From Larix kaempferi (lineage: Eukaryota > Streptophyta > Pinopsida > Pinales > Pinaceae): 64,000 nt of DNA. The translations under genes were made by a program, and so were the position numbers. The stretch is taken from contig BSBM01000608.1 in assembly GCA_027924585.1 (NCBI GenBank), forward strand, positions 9,134,501 through 9,198,500. Direction: 5' to 3'. The notes beneath the pieces were generated by a model. That model was given only the letters and a program-made list of their open reading frames with translations. It made no database searches and was not told the origin of the DNA. This document shows positions 1 through 11,760 of the stretch, piece after piece; position 1 is the first letter of the stretch; every line of letters begins with the position of its first letter.

Positions 1-130
1 GGAAAGAGCAGTCGCTCTTTCTCTGAGAGTATTTCTACTTGCCAGCAAAGTCTTTGAAGCAAAACTTCTATAAATTTGGCGACACGTGGAATGCTTATAT
101 TGTGACACATGGAATATCTGATTTTTAAAA
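1..130. repeat. R1-family tail module, partial
   Basis: Starts at the window edge with GGAAAGAGCAGTCGCTCTTT, an imperfect inverted repeat, then a conserved stretch ending in two G-box-like GACACGTGG/GACACATGG motifs about 25 bp apart. The same module recurs near 11640, 15300, 32545, 40500, 40790 and 40870. It is non-coding and is the downstream part of the R1 repeat described at 10970. The left side lies outside the window. Confidence 0.75.
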
Positions 131-177
131 TTATTTCAAAGATTTTTTAAACGAATATTAAGGATATTAATGGTACC

Positions 178-264
178 AGGCATGTTGGCCATAGGATTTT
201 CAAGGAATCGATTGGAGTAATAAGTGTACATTTACTCCAGCAAAATCTGTAGTCGCTACAGATG
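178..264 (+). repeat. Duplicated segment, copy 1 (carries the MITE)
   Basis: About 87 bp beginning near GGCATGTTGGCCATAGG matches 605-700 with scattered substitutions. Copy 1 continues after the MITE at 414. Copy 2 lacks the MITE, so it serves as an empty site. Confidence 0.75.
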
Positions 265-413
265 GTGATCCCTAAGTATTGAGCTGCAGAGCATTTAATG
301 CTGCAACTCAGTAAGCTTAGGGTCCATTGGAACTAAAGATTCTCAAAATCCAATGGACTCTAAGCACTGAGTTGTAGCATTAAATGCTCTGCAGCTCAAT
401 GCCTAGGGATCGC
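265..413. mobile_element. 149-bp foldback MITE, Mutator-like by TSD length
   Basis: The two arms (about 265-330 and 348-413) are near-perfect reverse complements over most of their length, with a short spacer. The termini read GTGATCCCTA and, inverted, GCGATCCCTA. An exact 11-bp direct repeat CGCTACAGATG flanks it at 254-264 and 414-424. The related segment at 605-720 has one target copy and no insert. No coding capacity. The 11-bp duplication and long TIRs fit MULE-type MITEs; superfamily assignment from TSD length alone is tentative. Confidence 0.8.
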
Positions 414-604
414 CGCTACAGATGATATCTATGATCCCTCCATACTATGATAATTACCATTGACCCCATCGAGAGACTTTTTGGTGACAAGACATAAATA
501 CTCTGTGGACTGAAAGCATGATGAGATTATTCATATGAGGGATACAATCCATCATTTATGGTGAATACTATTCATCCTTCTGCCATTTAATGCGCTAGCA
601 GCAA

Positions 605-720
605 GCATGTTGGTCATTGGATTTTCAAGGAATCGATTGGAGTGATACGTGTACGATTACTCCAGCAAAATCTGCCACAAAATCTGTAGTCTCTAAAGAT
701 GATATCTTGACCACCACAAT
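605..720 (+). repeat. Duplicated segment, copy 2 (MITE-free)
   Basis: Matches 178-264 joined directly to 414-430, with about 11 bp inserted (CCACAAAATCT repeats locally). It is the pre-insertion form of the MITE target. Sequence downstream to about 830 remains loosely similar to 425-560. Confidence 0.7.
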
Positions 721-839
721 CCCACCATACTGTCATAATTACCATTCCCCATCCATCCTAGACTCCCATCCCATTCAATCCATTAACACAGTGGCCACTC
801 ACAGCAACTTGAAATGGAATTTTTCAGTTTGTTCGCCTT

Positions 840-1679
840 GAGTCTTATGATCGCTCCCCAGTTCTGCTCATGATATATGAGCATATTAAAGCCTACTCCC
901 TTGAAATCCCTGGGTATGTATGGATTTGTCATTAAGTTCCTGCAATGAGGAGGGTACATAGGGATATTAGCACTGTCGAAGTCCCAATACATGGACTTTT
1001 CATTATGTTTCCATCTTTCTTCTCTAAGACAACATGCGCTGTTGCGGTCGTTAACACTTGCAACAGTCGTCGAATGTTGTTTTAGTACCATACCATGCTA
1101 TCAGCTTCTTCTTACTCTTGTTTCAATTCATGAAAATGGTGTAAGAGTCAATGTGGTGCATAACTCTTTAGCTCGCTTTATTTCATAATGACCTCTTCTT
1201 CAAAATCTTGAGCTAATCTATTGTTATGGACTGCGGAAGCCTACTATTTCCTCTCCCAACATTGCACACTTAATATGTGTAGCAGGCTGTTGAAATAGAG
1301 GCTTTAGCTGTGAATAGAATCTTATAGCTATGAAGAAAAATTCTCCTATAATGGATCTAATGCATGATTTTCCTGCACGTTAGGAGGCTTTCTAAAGTTT
1401 CTCTAGCCTACATCCATGAGTAACTATTCCAAGTTAATGGGATGGAAAGTAGAATCCTTGGATGACTATGGGATTTTCAACACTTTTTAAAGTTTAACTT
1501 ATACTACCACCTTGTGCAGGAGGTATGATGTATTCAGTGAATGATTTGGTTTCATTCTTTCAAAGACACTTGCAGCAGTCGTCGAATGTTGTTTTAGTAC
1601 AGTCCTTCATGTCTGGAATGAGTCTAGTGCTTCTAAGTCTACAAGTCGGAGCTCCAATAAAATTTTAGTCTTTTATTAC
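840..1679. other. No gene; contains a separated direct repeat
   Basis: No credible coding sequence. A 33-bp block containing CAGTCGTCGAATGTTGTTTT occurs at 1056-1088 and again at 1568-1600 with one or two mismatches. The rest is unremarkable AT-rich flank of the gypsy element. Confidence 0.6.
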
Positions 1680-4600
1680 TGTAACATACCCTTTTTGTTG
1701 AAAAACATTTTATGTTGCAAACATTATGTTAACTTTTATTATAAAGTTTTTATGTTGGACAGGTGTCCAAGGATGACTATAATTTGCACAATATTTTATT
1801 ATTTAATAAATAAAATAAGAGACAAACACCTAAGACGACTGTTGAAAGAGAGGTTACTGACCCACTAGGTGGAATGGAATCTAGGGTAGAAGGAAATGGA
1901 CAAGTGGCAGCATCATGATGCAACTAACTAGCTTTTGGTATGGGACAACTCCCTTGAAATGTGGTCAAAGTTCCCTGAAAGATGGGACTGGAGATTGAGG
2001 CTCATTTATTACAAACTAACCACTAAAGACCTAGGCAGTCTATATAATAGCCATCAAATTATGAACTGAGGTTCATCACTTTTCCTGACGAGGAAATTTA
2101 CCTTGGGGTTTTGCTGTGTTTGAACACAAGAGATTTGATGAGGGGATATGCTAAGTTGTTGATCATGTTGTGAGTCTGCCAAAACTCTATTCAGTTTCAG
2201 GAGTTTGATGCTGAGTGCTGAAGGCATATTGAGTGCCTTGTTTCTACACAAATTCCATCTACTTAGTGGTTCAGTAATCAGGCTTGGGGGTTGAAAAGAA
2301 GCCAACAGTTAGGCTGCTTCTTCTGGAATAGGTTGGGAGGAACAGGCCTCCTTGGGTGTTTGTCGGCCCTATCATCAATTACAGGTTCCGTTATCTTTTT
2401 CTAATTTCAAGCATTTAAAGTTTCTACTGCATAATATTTTTACTGTTTTATTTTATAAATTTATTTCAAATTCTCAGTAAGTTAAAATTTTGTATAGAAA
2501 TGATTATGAATGAATAAAATAGTTCTCTGCATTTTTCCCCATGCAAGTGGATCTGCATCGTACTCTAGTAAAGAGATAAATTAAGTCAGATAAATAAATG
2601 ATAGGCAAAATAGCCATGTGATTGAGAAGATAAAAATGTTATATTTTCTTAAGTTTTCTGTTTATTGTTAAATTTCTATGTATAGATATATCAATGTTTT
2701 CTTTATCATCTTCTCTACAAATAATCATTTTCAGAATTCATTGTTTCTCTTTCACAAACCAGTATTCCAAATTTCCAGTAATAAGAAGGGATATTTGTTT
2801 TCCTAAATGCACAGTAATGTTTTCTCCATTCTATAAATATATTTTGTCTTGAAACAAATAGTTTCCCTTTCTAAAGTATAAGAATTACCTTCCTGTGTTA
2901 TAGTATTTAAAATATATATGTTTATATCATAACAGTTGCAGATTTAATATCACCGTACAACACATTATTATTTTTTCCCTTTTAATAACAGTGCACAGCT
3001 ACTAAGTATAAATTCTTTATGTACAAATTTTTCATTTACTATGCTATTTATTGTTTTAGCAAACAATATTCTTGTCATACAAGTAGAAGTCTTATGTTTC
3101 AAACCTAGGGTTTTTATACATTTCACTTTCGAGCCAAACCTTCAAACTATTAAGTTTTTTGTTGGACGATAGCAACAAAAACATTAAAGAGTATCAATAC
3201 ATTACAGACATAACCGAGTTATGGCTTCAACATCACAAACAGTTGGAAAATTTAGCTTTACATTATCATTCCAAAGTAGGAAATGAAGCAATTACCAATT
3301 CGATATATAACTCTAAAAGATGATATCAACTCTCGGCACACGACCAACATTTCAACAGTTTATAAACATAGCGTCAAACCATGTGTTTATTTCCATAAAA
3401 CCAAACATATAAACTGTATTCGTTTCTATAGATCGAGCTAGTCAAAATCTCAGTATCATCTCAAGGTTCCTGTTATTACATTGACAGTAGAACAACTCTA
3501 AACAGAAGTAACAAAAACAAGTTTGATGCTGAGATCATAATGAGGAGCAGAACCAAAACCATACATTTTAACACAAAGTCAAACCCTAATCCTCGAAATT
3601 CATATAGAAGGAAAATGCAGTACTCATAAATTTCACGAACGTCACCCAGGCCGAAACCTTTCTATATATTTCAAACATCTACCAGTATTTATTGAATCAG
3701 AAATTTTACATTATCCAAGTCTGTGAATAGGAAGACTTCTTCACGGCTTTTATAGTTGTACATCCTTAAAAAAAAATCCTATTTGATGAAAGACAAATTC
3801 TCAAAGATAAACACGAAGATCTCGGAACAAACATGAAGGCCATCACTTCCATCTAACCAGAGTTACAAGGTAACCTCCGAGGCTTACCGGTCTAAATAGC
3901 CCTATCCATCTATTGAAAACCTAAACTGGTGAAGCCATCGACGAAGGGACCTGCAATGATTTTTAAGATCTGGTCAAAATGAAATTTAAAAAGAATTATT
4001 ACTGTCAAAATAAGATTTGCTGCAATTTCGAAATAGTATGGAAGTTACAGGGTTAAAAATCGAGAACGTTACCTTTTTAATGTTAGCATAGAGAAGAAAC
4101 GCCAGACATGTACAACTGCAACCAATACTCCATAGTCGTTAGTCGAATGCTAAGAAAGAAGGAAACAACTCTGAGTTCACTACCATTGAATAGTTATGAA
4201 ATGTCGAGACCTATATCAACTATTATGAGGACTTGGCCTCTCATTTTGAACCTTAAAACAAAGCTACAACTGTAAGCTTCGCATGAACCCAGTTTTAAAA
4301 GAAAAACTCTCAACAGGTCTGAATTTCGAATCACCACCAGAACCAGACTCTCAAACTTCAATTAATGGCAAGTTATCACTATGAGAGACTCGACTTTTAA
4401 AACCTGCTACAGGTCATGGGTTGAAAACACAGGCATTACACCTCCAAACTGTAAATCGAGAACCCTAAAGATCCTTAGCCTGTCGACCAAATGCAGAGCC
4501 ACTACCACCGAATGCCAAGGAAACAATAAACACATTGAACATAGTGGAGGTAGGTTTTAATCCTCATCCATCAAAACCCTTCAAGATCAATGGTGGAGAT

Positions 4601-5413
4601 CACCGGGGCAGCTTCACGAACACCAAGCAAACCAACCATATTAAATGAACCATCATTACTACTGCCACGAAGGAGCCATCTCGGTTAACCATCAAACCAT
4701 TTTTACTTACAACTCATCACAGAACTTGTAAACACCACTATACCATCATGTGCTTAAGCTCACTACACCATCCATGGTGGAACTCCACTGTCTCGGTAGA
4801 TGTGAACATTCAATGCCTAGGAAGCATTAATATCTGCTAGCATGTGACATTTAGTAACGTTCACATCACACTTTTAATTATATTGAACATGTTATATGGT
4901 AAGTCATGATACATGACTTTGTAACAATATCGTATGGCATGGTAAAGTGAATATAGTGGTGTTGCTAGGGTTTTGCATAGTTTATATGGGAGTCACGTAA
5001 ATTGCACACACATACATTTCATTATGCAAATGTATTGAACTTAGTAACTCAATAAATCATTTTATCACTTGGAACTATAATATATTTGTAGTATTTAGTT
5101 CCTAGACAAAATATTAAATCATTTGTACATAGAATTTCTAAGTTGGGTTTGAGATAAGAAATATACATATATATTTCTAGTTCACATGAAATTAAAATAA
5201 AAATCACATATATTTTCTAAGCATTGAGTTGAGTCATGATCGATACAGATATTCTCTAGAATCAAATACAAATTATGGCTTACATTTAAATAAGATGCAC
5301 TAATTGCTTAAGCAATCGTATCTGGATATCGTCATCTTGATAAGTTATGCATTCCTTTAGAGCTCATAGTAAGATATATATAAAGGTAGGATTTCTCTCT
5401 TTATGATCCCAGA
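1680..5413 (+). repeat. 5' LTR of the gypsy element, 3'-truncated
   Basis: Aligns with 6484-10130 along its whole length, with substitutions and a few indels. It keeps about 130 bp near 2510-2650 that the 3' LTR lacks, and the 3' LTR has a local duplication near 7010-7070 that this copy lacks. Similarity stops at the sequence GATCCCAG around 5412, where integrase coding sequence starts. About 500 bp of LTR end (the R-U5 side) is absent. Short ORFs inside it are not conserved between the two LTRs, so I read it as non-coding. Confidence 0.9.
5375..5384 (+). promoter_or_regulatory. Candidate LTR TATA box (5' LTR)
   Basis: TATATATAAA followed by GGTAGGATTTCTCTC, a typical plant TATA plus pyrimidine-rich initiator layout. 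It is conserved at 10086-10095 in the other LTR. It is the only strong TATA-like site near the U3 end, about 550 bp before the LTR terminus in the intact copy. Confidence 0.5.
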
Positions 5414-6183
5414 AACAGAATGATTCCATAATGGTGGTGGTGGACAAGTTAAGTAAGGCTGCTCATTTTATTCCTGTTAAAACCACTTTCAAAGCTTCTA
5501 ATATTGCAGATGTATTCATGAAGCAAAATTTTCACTTGCACGGAATTCCAAAGGTAATTATTTATGACCGGGACTCTAAGTTCACCGAAAATTTTTGGAC
5601 AACACTATTTAAAGGATTAAATTCTAAACTAAATTTCAGCACTTCTTTCCAACCACAAACTGATGGTCAAACAGAAAGGGTAAATCAGATTTTAGAAAAC
5701 ATGTTAAGATTGTATGTTAAAGATCAACCATCTAAGTGGGAAGATTTCTTACATTTAGTAGAATTTGCCTACAATAATCATTATCAAGCATCTGCTAAGT
5801 TAAGTCCATTTGAGATTTTGTATGGAAAAAAATGTTGTACTACTATTTCTTGGGATAACCCTGTAGACAGATTAATGTTAGGAACCAGATTTATTGAAAG
5901 AGATGGAGCTAACCGTGAAATAGGTTCAAGGTAACTTAAAGGTTGCCCAAGATCGGCATAAAAGCTATGCAGATTTGAAATGCACTGAAAGAGAATTTCA
6001 AGTAGGAGACCATGTTTTTATAAAGGTAAAACCCAAGAAACATTCTTTGAAGCTTGGGAGTTGTGCTAAACTAGCACTAAGGTATTGTGGGCCATTCGAA
6101 ATCCTAGCAAGGACTGGAGTTGTTGCATAACAATTGGCATTGCCATATAATTTAAAAATCCACAATGTTTTTTTGTTTTTCAC
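5414..6183 (+). pseudogene. Ty3/gypsy integrase core and C-terminal remnant
   Basis: Reading starts directly at the deletion junction with the conserved integrase stretch SIMVVVDKLSKAAHF. The open part (167 codons from 5431) keeps the second catalytic Asp in IIYDRDSKF and the Glu in GQTERVNQ. The first Asp of the D-D-E triad normally lies just upstream and has been lost with the deletion. The frame breaks near 5930, then continues as an RHKSYAD / VGDHVF stretch and a GPFEIL (GPY/F-type) motif, with a TAA replacing an expected Tyr near 6128. It once integrated element cDNA in the nucleus. It cannot be functional now. Confidence 0.9.
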
Positions 6184-6444
6184 ATGTCTGTTTTAAAGAA
6201 GTATGTGCACGATGCTACTCATGTGTTGAATTGGAATGATATACAGGTGGAACCCGAAGGATATTTTCAGGTGGAACCGGACTGTATTCTCGACCGAAGG
6301 AAAATTATGCTTCGAAATCGCACCATAGGGCAGGTAAAGGTGCAATGGAAGCACCTTAGCCCCAATGAAGCTACTTGGGAACTGGAAAGTAATATGCAAG
6401 CATCATATCCAGTTCTGTTCCATGAGGAACCTGATGAAGAGTAA
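6184..6444 (+). pseudogene. Chromodomain-like C-terminus of gypsy Pol
   Basis: Continues the integrase after the GPY/F region (start codon here is internal: the segment begins with the conserved HMSVLKKY). The block around residues 32-70, with RTIGQVKVQWKHLSPNEATW followed by E, is the degenerate chromodomain that ends chromovirus integrases and is thought to guide insertion to particular chromatin. It stops 27 bp before the polypurine tract, the usual position for the end of pol. Confidence 0.85.
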
Positions 6445-6470
6445 GCAACATCGAGGACGATGTTGAGCTT

Positions 6471-6483
6471 AAGTGGGGGTGTT
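6471..6483 (+). other. Polypurine tract of the gypsy element
   Basis: AAGTGGGGGTGTT sits immediately before the TGTAACA start of the 3' LTR. This is the plus-strand priming site of reverse transcription. Confidence 0.8.
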
Positions 6484-9400
6484 TGTAACATACCCTTTTT
6501 GTTGAAAAACATTTTATGTTGCAAACATTATGTTAACTTTTATTATAAAGTTTTTATGTTGGACATGTGTCCAAGGATGACTGTAATTTGCAAATTATTT
6601 TATTATTTAATAAATAAAATAGGATACAAACACTTGAGAGGACTGTTGAAAGAGTCGTTACTGACCCACTAGGTGGAATGGAATCTGGGGTAGAAGGCAA
6701 TGGACAAGTGGCAGCATCATGATGAAACTAACTAGCTATTGGTATGGGACAACTCCCTTGAAATGTGGTCAAAGTGCCTTGAAAGATGGGACTGGAGCTT
6801 GAGGCTAATTTATTCCAAACTGACCACTAAATACCTAGGCAGTCTATATAATAGCCATCAAATTATGAACTGAGGTCCATCACTTTTCCTGACGAGGAAA
6901 TTTACCTCCGGGTTTTGCTGTGTTTGCACCCAAGAGATTTGATGAGGGTATATGCTAAGTTGTTGATCATGTTGTGAGTCTGCCAAAACTCTATTGAGCA
7001 TCAGGCGTTTGATGTTGAGTGCCGAAGGCATGTTTTGAATTTAGGAGTTTCAAGCTAAGTGTTGAAGGCATATTGAGTGCCTTGTTTCTACACATATTCC
7101 ATCTACTTAGTGGTTCAGTAATCAGGCTCGGGGGTTCACAAGAAGCCAGCAGTTAGGCTGCTTCTTCTGGAATAGGTTGGGAGGAACAGGCCTCCTTAGG
7201 TGTTTTTCGGCCCTATCATCAATTACAGGTTCCATTATATTTTTCTAATTTCAAGCATTTAAAGTTTCTACTGCATAATATTTTTACTGTTTTATTTTAT
7301 AAATTTATTTCAGATTCTGAGTAAGTTAAAATTTTGTATAGAAATGATTATGAATGATTAGAAATGATTCTAAGTAGGTTAAATTTCTATGTATACATAT
7401 ATCAGTGTTTTCTTTATCATCTTCTCTACAAATAATCATTTTCAGAATTCAGTGTTTCTCTTTCACAAACCAGTATTCCAAATTTCCAATAATAAGAAGG
7501 GATATTTGTTTTCCTAAATGCACAGTAATGTTTTCTCCATTCTATAAATATCTTTTGTCTTGAAACAAATAGTTTCCCTTTCTAAAGTATAAGAATGATC
7601 TTCCTGTGTTATAGTATTTAAAAAATATATTTTTATATCATAACAGTTGCAGATTTAATATCACCATACAACATATTATTCTCTTTTCCCTTTTAAAAAT
7701 AGTGCACAATTATTAAGTATAAATTCTTTATGTGCAAAGTTTTCATTTACTATGTTATTTATTGTTTTATCAAACAATCTTCTTGTCATACAAGTAGAAG
7801 TCTTATGTTTCAAACCTGAGGGTTTTTATACATTTCACTTTCGAGCTAAACCTTCAAACTATTAAGTTTTTCGTTGGACGATCGCAACAAAAATATTAAA
7901 GAGTATCAATACATTACAGACAGAATCGAGTTATGGCTTCAACATCACAAACAGTTGGAAAATTTAGCTTTACATTATCATTCCAAAGTAGGAAACAAAG
8001 AAATTACCAATTCGATATATAAATCTAAACCATGATATCAACTCTCGGCACACGGCCAACATTTCAACAGTTTATAAACATAATGTCAAACCATGTGTTT
8101 ATTTCCATAAAACCAAACATATAAAGTGTATTTGTTTCTATAGATCGAGCTAGTCAAAATCTCAGTATCATCTCAAGGTTCCCGTTATTACATTGACAGC
8201 AGAACAACTCTAAACATAAGTAACAAAAAAACGTTTGATGCCGAGATCATATCGAGGAGCAAACCAAAACCATACATTTTAACACAGATTCAAACCCTAA
8301 TCCTCGAAATTCATATAAAAGGAAAACGGAGTACTCATAAATTTGACGAACATCACCCAGACCAAAACCTTTCTATAGATTTCAAACATCTATCAATATC
8401 TATTGAATCAGAAATTTTACATTATCCAAGTCTATGAATAGGAAGACTTCTTCACGGATTTTACAGTTGTACATCCTTAAAAAAAAATCCCATTCGACGA
8501 AAGACAAATTCTCAGAGATAAACACAAAGATCTTGGAACAAACATGAAGGACATCACTTCCATCTAACCAGAGTTACAAGGTAACCTTCGAGGCTTACCG
8601 GTCTAAATAGTCGTAGCCATCTATCGAAAACCTAAACTGGTGAAGCCATCGACGAAGGGACCTGCAATAATTTTTAAGATCTGGTCAAAATGAAATTTAA
8701 AAAGAATTAGTACTGTCAAAATAAGATTTGTTGCAAATTCGAAATAGTATGGAAGTTGCAGGGTTAAAAATCGAGAACATTACCTTTTTAATGTAAGCAT
8801 AGAGAAGAAATGCCATACATGTACAACTGCAACCAATACTCCATAGTCGTCAGTCGAATGCTAAGAAAGAAGGAAACAACTCTGAGTTCACTACCATTGA
8901 ATAGTTATGAAATGTAGAGACCTGTATCAACTATTGCGAGGAGTTGGCCTCTCTTTTTGAACCTTAAAACAAAGCTAGAACTGTAAGCTTCGCATGAACA
9001 CAGTTTTAAAAGAAAAACTCTCAACAAGTCTGAGTTTCGAATCACCACCAGAACCAGACTCTCAAACTTCAATTAATGGCAAGTTATCACTATGAGAGAC
9101 TCGGCTTTTAAAACCTACTACAGGTCGTGGGTTCAAAACACAGGCATTACACCTCCAAACTGTAAATCGAGAACCCTAAAGATCCTCAGCCTATCGGCCA
9201 AATGCAGAGCCACTACCACCGAATTCCAAGGAAACAATAAACACATTGAACATAGTGGAGGTAGGGTTTAATCCTCATCCATCGAAACCCTTCCAGATCA
9301 ATGGTGTAGATCACTGGGGCAACTTCACGAACACCAAGAAAGCCAACCATATTAATTGAACCATCATTACTACTTCCACGAAGGAGCCAGGTTGGTTAAC

Positions 9401-10635
9401 CATCGAACCATTTTTACTTACAACTCATCACAGAACTTGTAAACACCACTATACCATCACGTGTTTAATCTCACTACACCATCCATAGTGGAACTCCACT
9501 GTCTCGGCAGATGTGAGCATTCAAAGCCTAGGAAGCGTTAATATCTTCCAGCATGTGACATTTAGTAACGTTCACATCACACTTTTAATTATATTGAACA
9601 TGTTATATGGTAAGTCATGATACATGACCTTGTAACAATATCGTATGGCATGGTAAAGTGCATATAGTGGTGTTGCTAGGGTTTTGCATAGTTTATATGG
9701 GAGTCATGTAAATTGCACACACATACATTTCATTATGCAAATGCATTGAGCTTAGTAACTCAATAAATCATTTTATCACTTGGAACTATAATATATTCGT
9801 AGTATTTAGTTCCTATACAAAATATTAAATCATTTGTACATAGAATTTCTAAGTTGGGTTTGAGATAAGAAATATACATATATATTTCTAGTTCACATGA
9901 AATTAAAATAAAAATCACATATATTTTCTGAGCATTGAGTTGAGTCATGATCGATATAGATATTCTCTAGAATCAAATACAAATTATGGTTTACATTTAA
10001 ATAAGACGCATTGATTTCTTAAGCAATTGTATCTAGATATCGTCATCTTGATAAGTTCTGCATTCCTTTAGAGCTCATAATAAGATATATATAAAGGTAG
10101 GATTTCTCTCTTTATGATCCCAGATAAAAACTTGTACAAGGAATTAAAGAGCTAGCATAGGTTTAACGTTTAGTCATTAACCAAAGTTTGTTACCCGGTA
10201 GAGTGCTCAATGTCTTATCTCTCAAAACATTTTTACAAAGGAGATTACTGAAAAACTATTTGGTCACTTGTCATAAACTTAGTCCTTACCTGTAAACTGC
10301 CACAAGTATGAATTCACATACTTTAGCACGAATGCTAAGTAAGCCTCGGGGCGTCCGTAGGACCCCTTCATCATTAACAAAAGCACATTAGTCAAAATAG
10401 TTAAATCATCAATCATAGCATCAACAATAGAAGTTTTGTAAAAGTACAACTGAGCATGAATAATATCAAGACATAAATTTAAATCATTTAGTCGCAAACC
10501 TTACACTATAAACCAACATGGTATTTAGTATAGCAAGACAACTTTTATGCATTATTATATTCCGCACAAATTTAATAGGCATTAATTGTTATGTCGAAAA
10601 ATTTTAAATTTTTGTGATTTTTTTGGGATGTTACA
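6484..10635 (+). repeat. 3' LTR of the gypsy element, complete (4,152 bp)
   Basis: Starts TGTAACATACCC and ends GGGATGTTACA, with inverted ends TGTAAC/GTTACA. It has a candidate TATA box at 10086-10095. The last ~500 bp (10131-10635) have no counterpart in the truncated 5' LTR. There is a local duplication near 7010-7070 relative to the other LTR and a ~130-bp deletion near 7355. No conserved ORF. Substitutions between the LTRs suggest an old insertion; identity was not computed. Confidence 0.9.
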
Positions 10636-10964
10636 ATTACTCCTTCAAAGGAGATGATTTGATTAAGGATAAGGAGAATATAAAACGTTCAACGACTTTA
10701 AATTATTGTGAAATTGAATTTAAAATCAAAAAATGCAATTTTGGATTTGAAAAGTGAATTTCAAATAAAAAAATGCAATTGTATATTTGAAGATTGCAGT
10801 TTTCATTTGTAAATGTTCAAAATTTTAAGGTGAAAAAATCAATGTCTAAAATATTCAGTCATTGTATGAATATCAAGTCAATTGACTATGTTATAAAATA
10901 AAAAATCAATGTCTAAAATATTCAGTCATTGTTTGAATATCAAGTCAATTGTACTTCTGTTTTT
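10636..10964. repeat. Flank with 67-bp-period tandem duplication
   Basis: Blocks at 10833-10884 and 10900-10951 both contain AATCAATGTCTAAAATATTC and GAATATCAAGTCAATTG. The first part (10665-10715) resembles 33695-33740, so this flank belongs to another dispersed repeat. No gene. Confidence 0.7.
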
Positions 10965-10969
10965 CGACA

Positions 10970-11760
10970 TAAAGGATCAGCCACCCCTTCTTTTCGTAGT
11001 TAATTGTGAAAACATTTATCCAGCAATTTAGCTATATCCATAATGGAGAACACAAGAAGGATTGACCGTCCCTTCTTGCAGTGTTAAACTATTATGAAAA
11101 TAATAATGGGATTAAGAACAGTCGGTCGACCCTTCAATTTTGACGGAATTATAAAAATAGAACACCTTGGAATTTATAACATATAAAAATAGTTTGTCCC
11201 GACTTCCATTTTACGAAAAGAAGGATCGGCCGCCCCTTATTTTCGAAGTTAACTGTGAAAACCTTTATCCAACAATTCAGCTATATCCATAATGGACAAC
11301 ACAAGATGGATCGACCGACCCTTCTTGCAGTGTCGAAATATTATGAAAAGAATATTGGTAATAAGAAAGGTCGAGCGACCCATTCTTGCAGTGTCGAACT
11401 ATTATAAAAATAATATGGGGAATAAGAAGGGTCGGCCGACCCTTCAATTACGAGGGAATTGTAAAAATAGAACACCTTGGAAGTTATATCATATAAAAAT
11501 GGTTTGTTCCTAGTTCCGTTTTATGAAAACAAAGATCGGTTGCCCCTTCTTGTAGTAGTTAATTGTCAAAACCTTTATCCAACAATTCAGCTATAGCCAT
11601 AATGGATAATATAGGAAGGAGAAATGAGAATATTTCCACTCACCAGCAAAGTATTTAAAGAAAAATATCTATAAATTTTGTTCTTAAAATGTTGATATCT
11701 AGTATCCTAGGGTGACACGTGGAACGATCATATTGTGACACGTGGCATATTTGATTTGGC
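10970..11760. repeat. R1 repeat array, copy A
   Basis: Two to three tandem units of roughly 250-310 bp. Each unit holds, in order, GAAGGATCGGCCGCCCCTTC, an AACCTTTATCCAACAATTCA block, a second palindromic GATCGACCGACC block, AACTATTATGAAAA, a third palindromic block and GAACACCTTGGAAGTT. The perfect 20-bp palindrome GAAGGGTCGGCCGACCCTTC is at 11426-11445. The GACACGTGG tail module follows at about 11640-11760. No coding capacity and no recognised transposon termini. Confidence 0.8.

Larger units (their letters stand above)
1680..10635 (+). mobile_element. Ty3/gypsy chromovirus with 4.15-kb LTRs, internally deleted
   Basis: The element begins TGTAACATACCC at 1680 and ends GGGATGTTACA at 10635. 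The 5 bp outside each end are identical (ATTAC at 1675-1679 and 10636-10640), which defines a target-site duplication. Two copies of a very long LTR flank only about 1.07 kb of interior, holding an integrase remnant, a chromodomain-like tail and a polypurine tract. The end of the 5' LTR, primer site, gag, protease, RT, RNase H and the integrase N-terminus are missing. Long LTRs plus a chromodomain are known for the Tekay/Del branch of chromoviruses; that placement is inference. Confidence 0.9.

Noticed and set aside
617-1188. Short open frames of 65-100 codons on both strands
   Set aside because: No family resemblance, overlapping on opposite strands, and located in sequence that is duplicated with indels.
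9760-10497. Minus-strand frames of 62 and 72 codons in the 3' LTR
   Set aside because: Not conserved in the other LTR as proteins; composition is that of AT-rich non-coding DNA.
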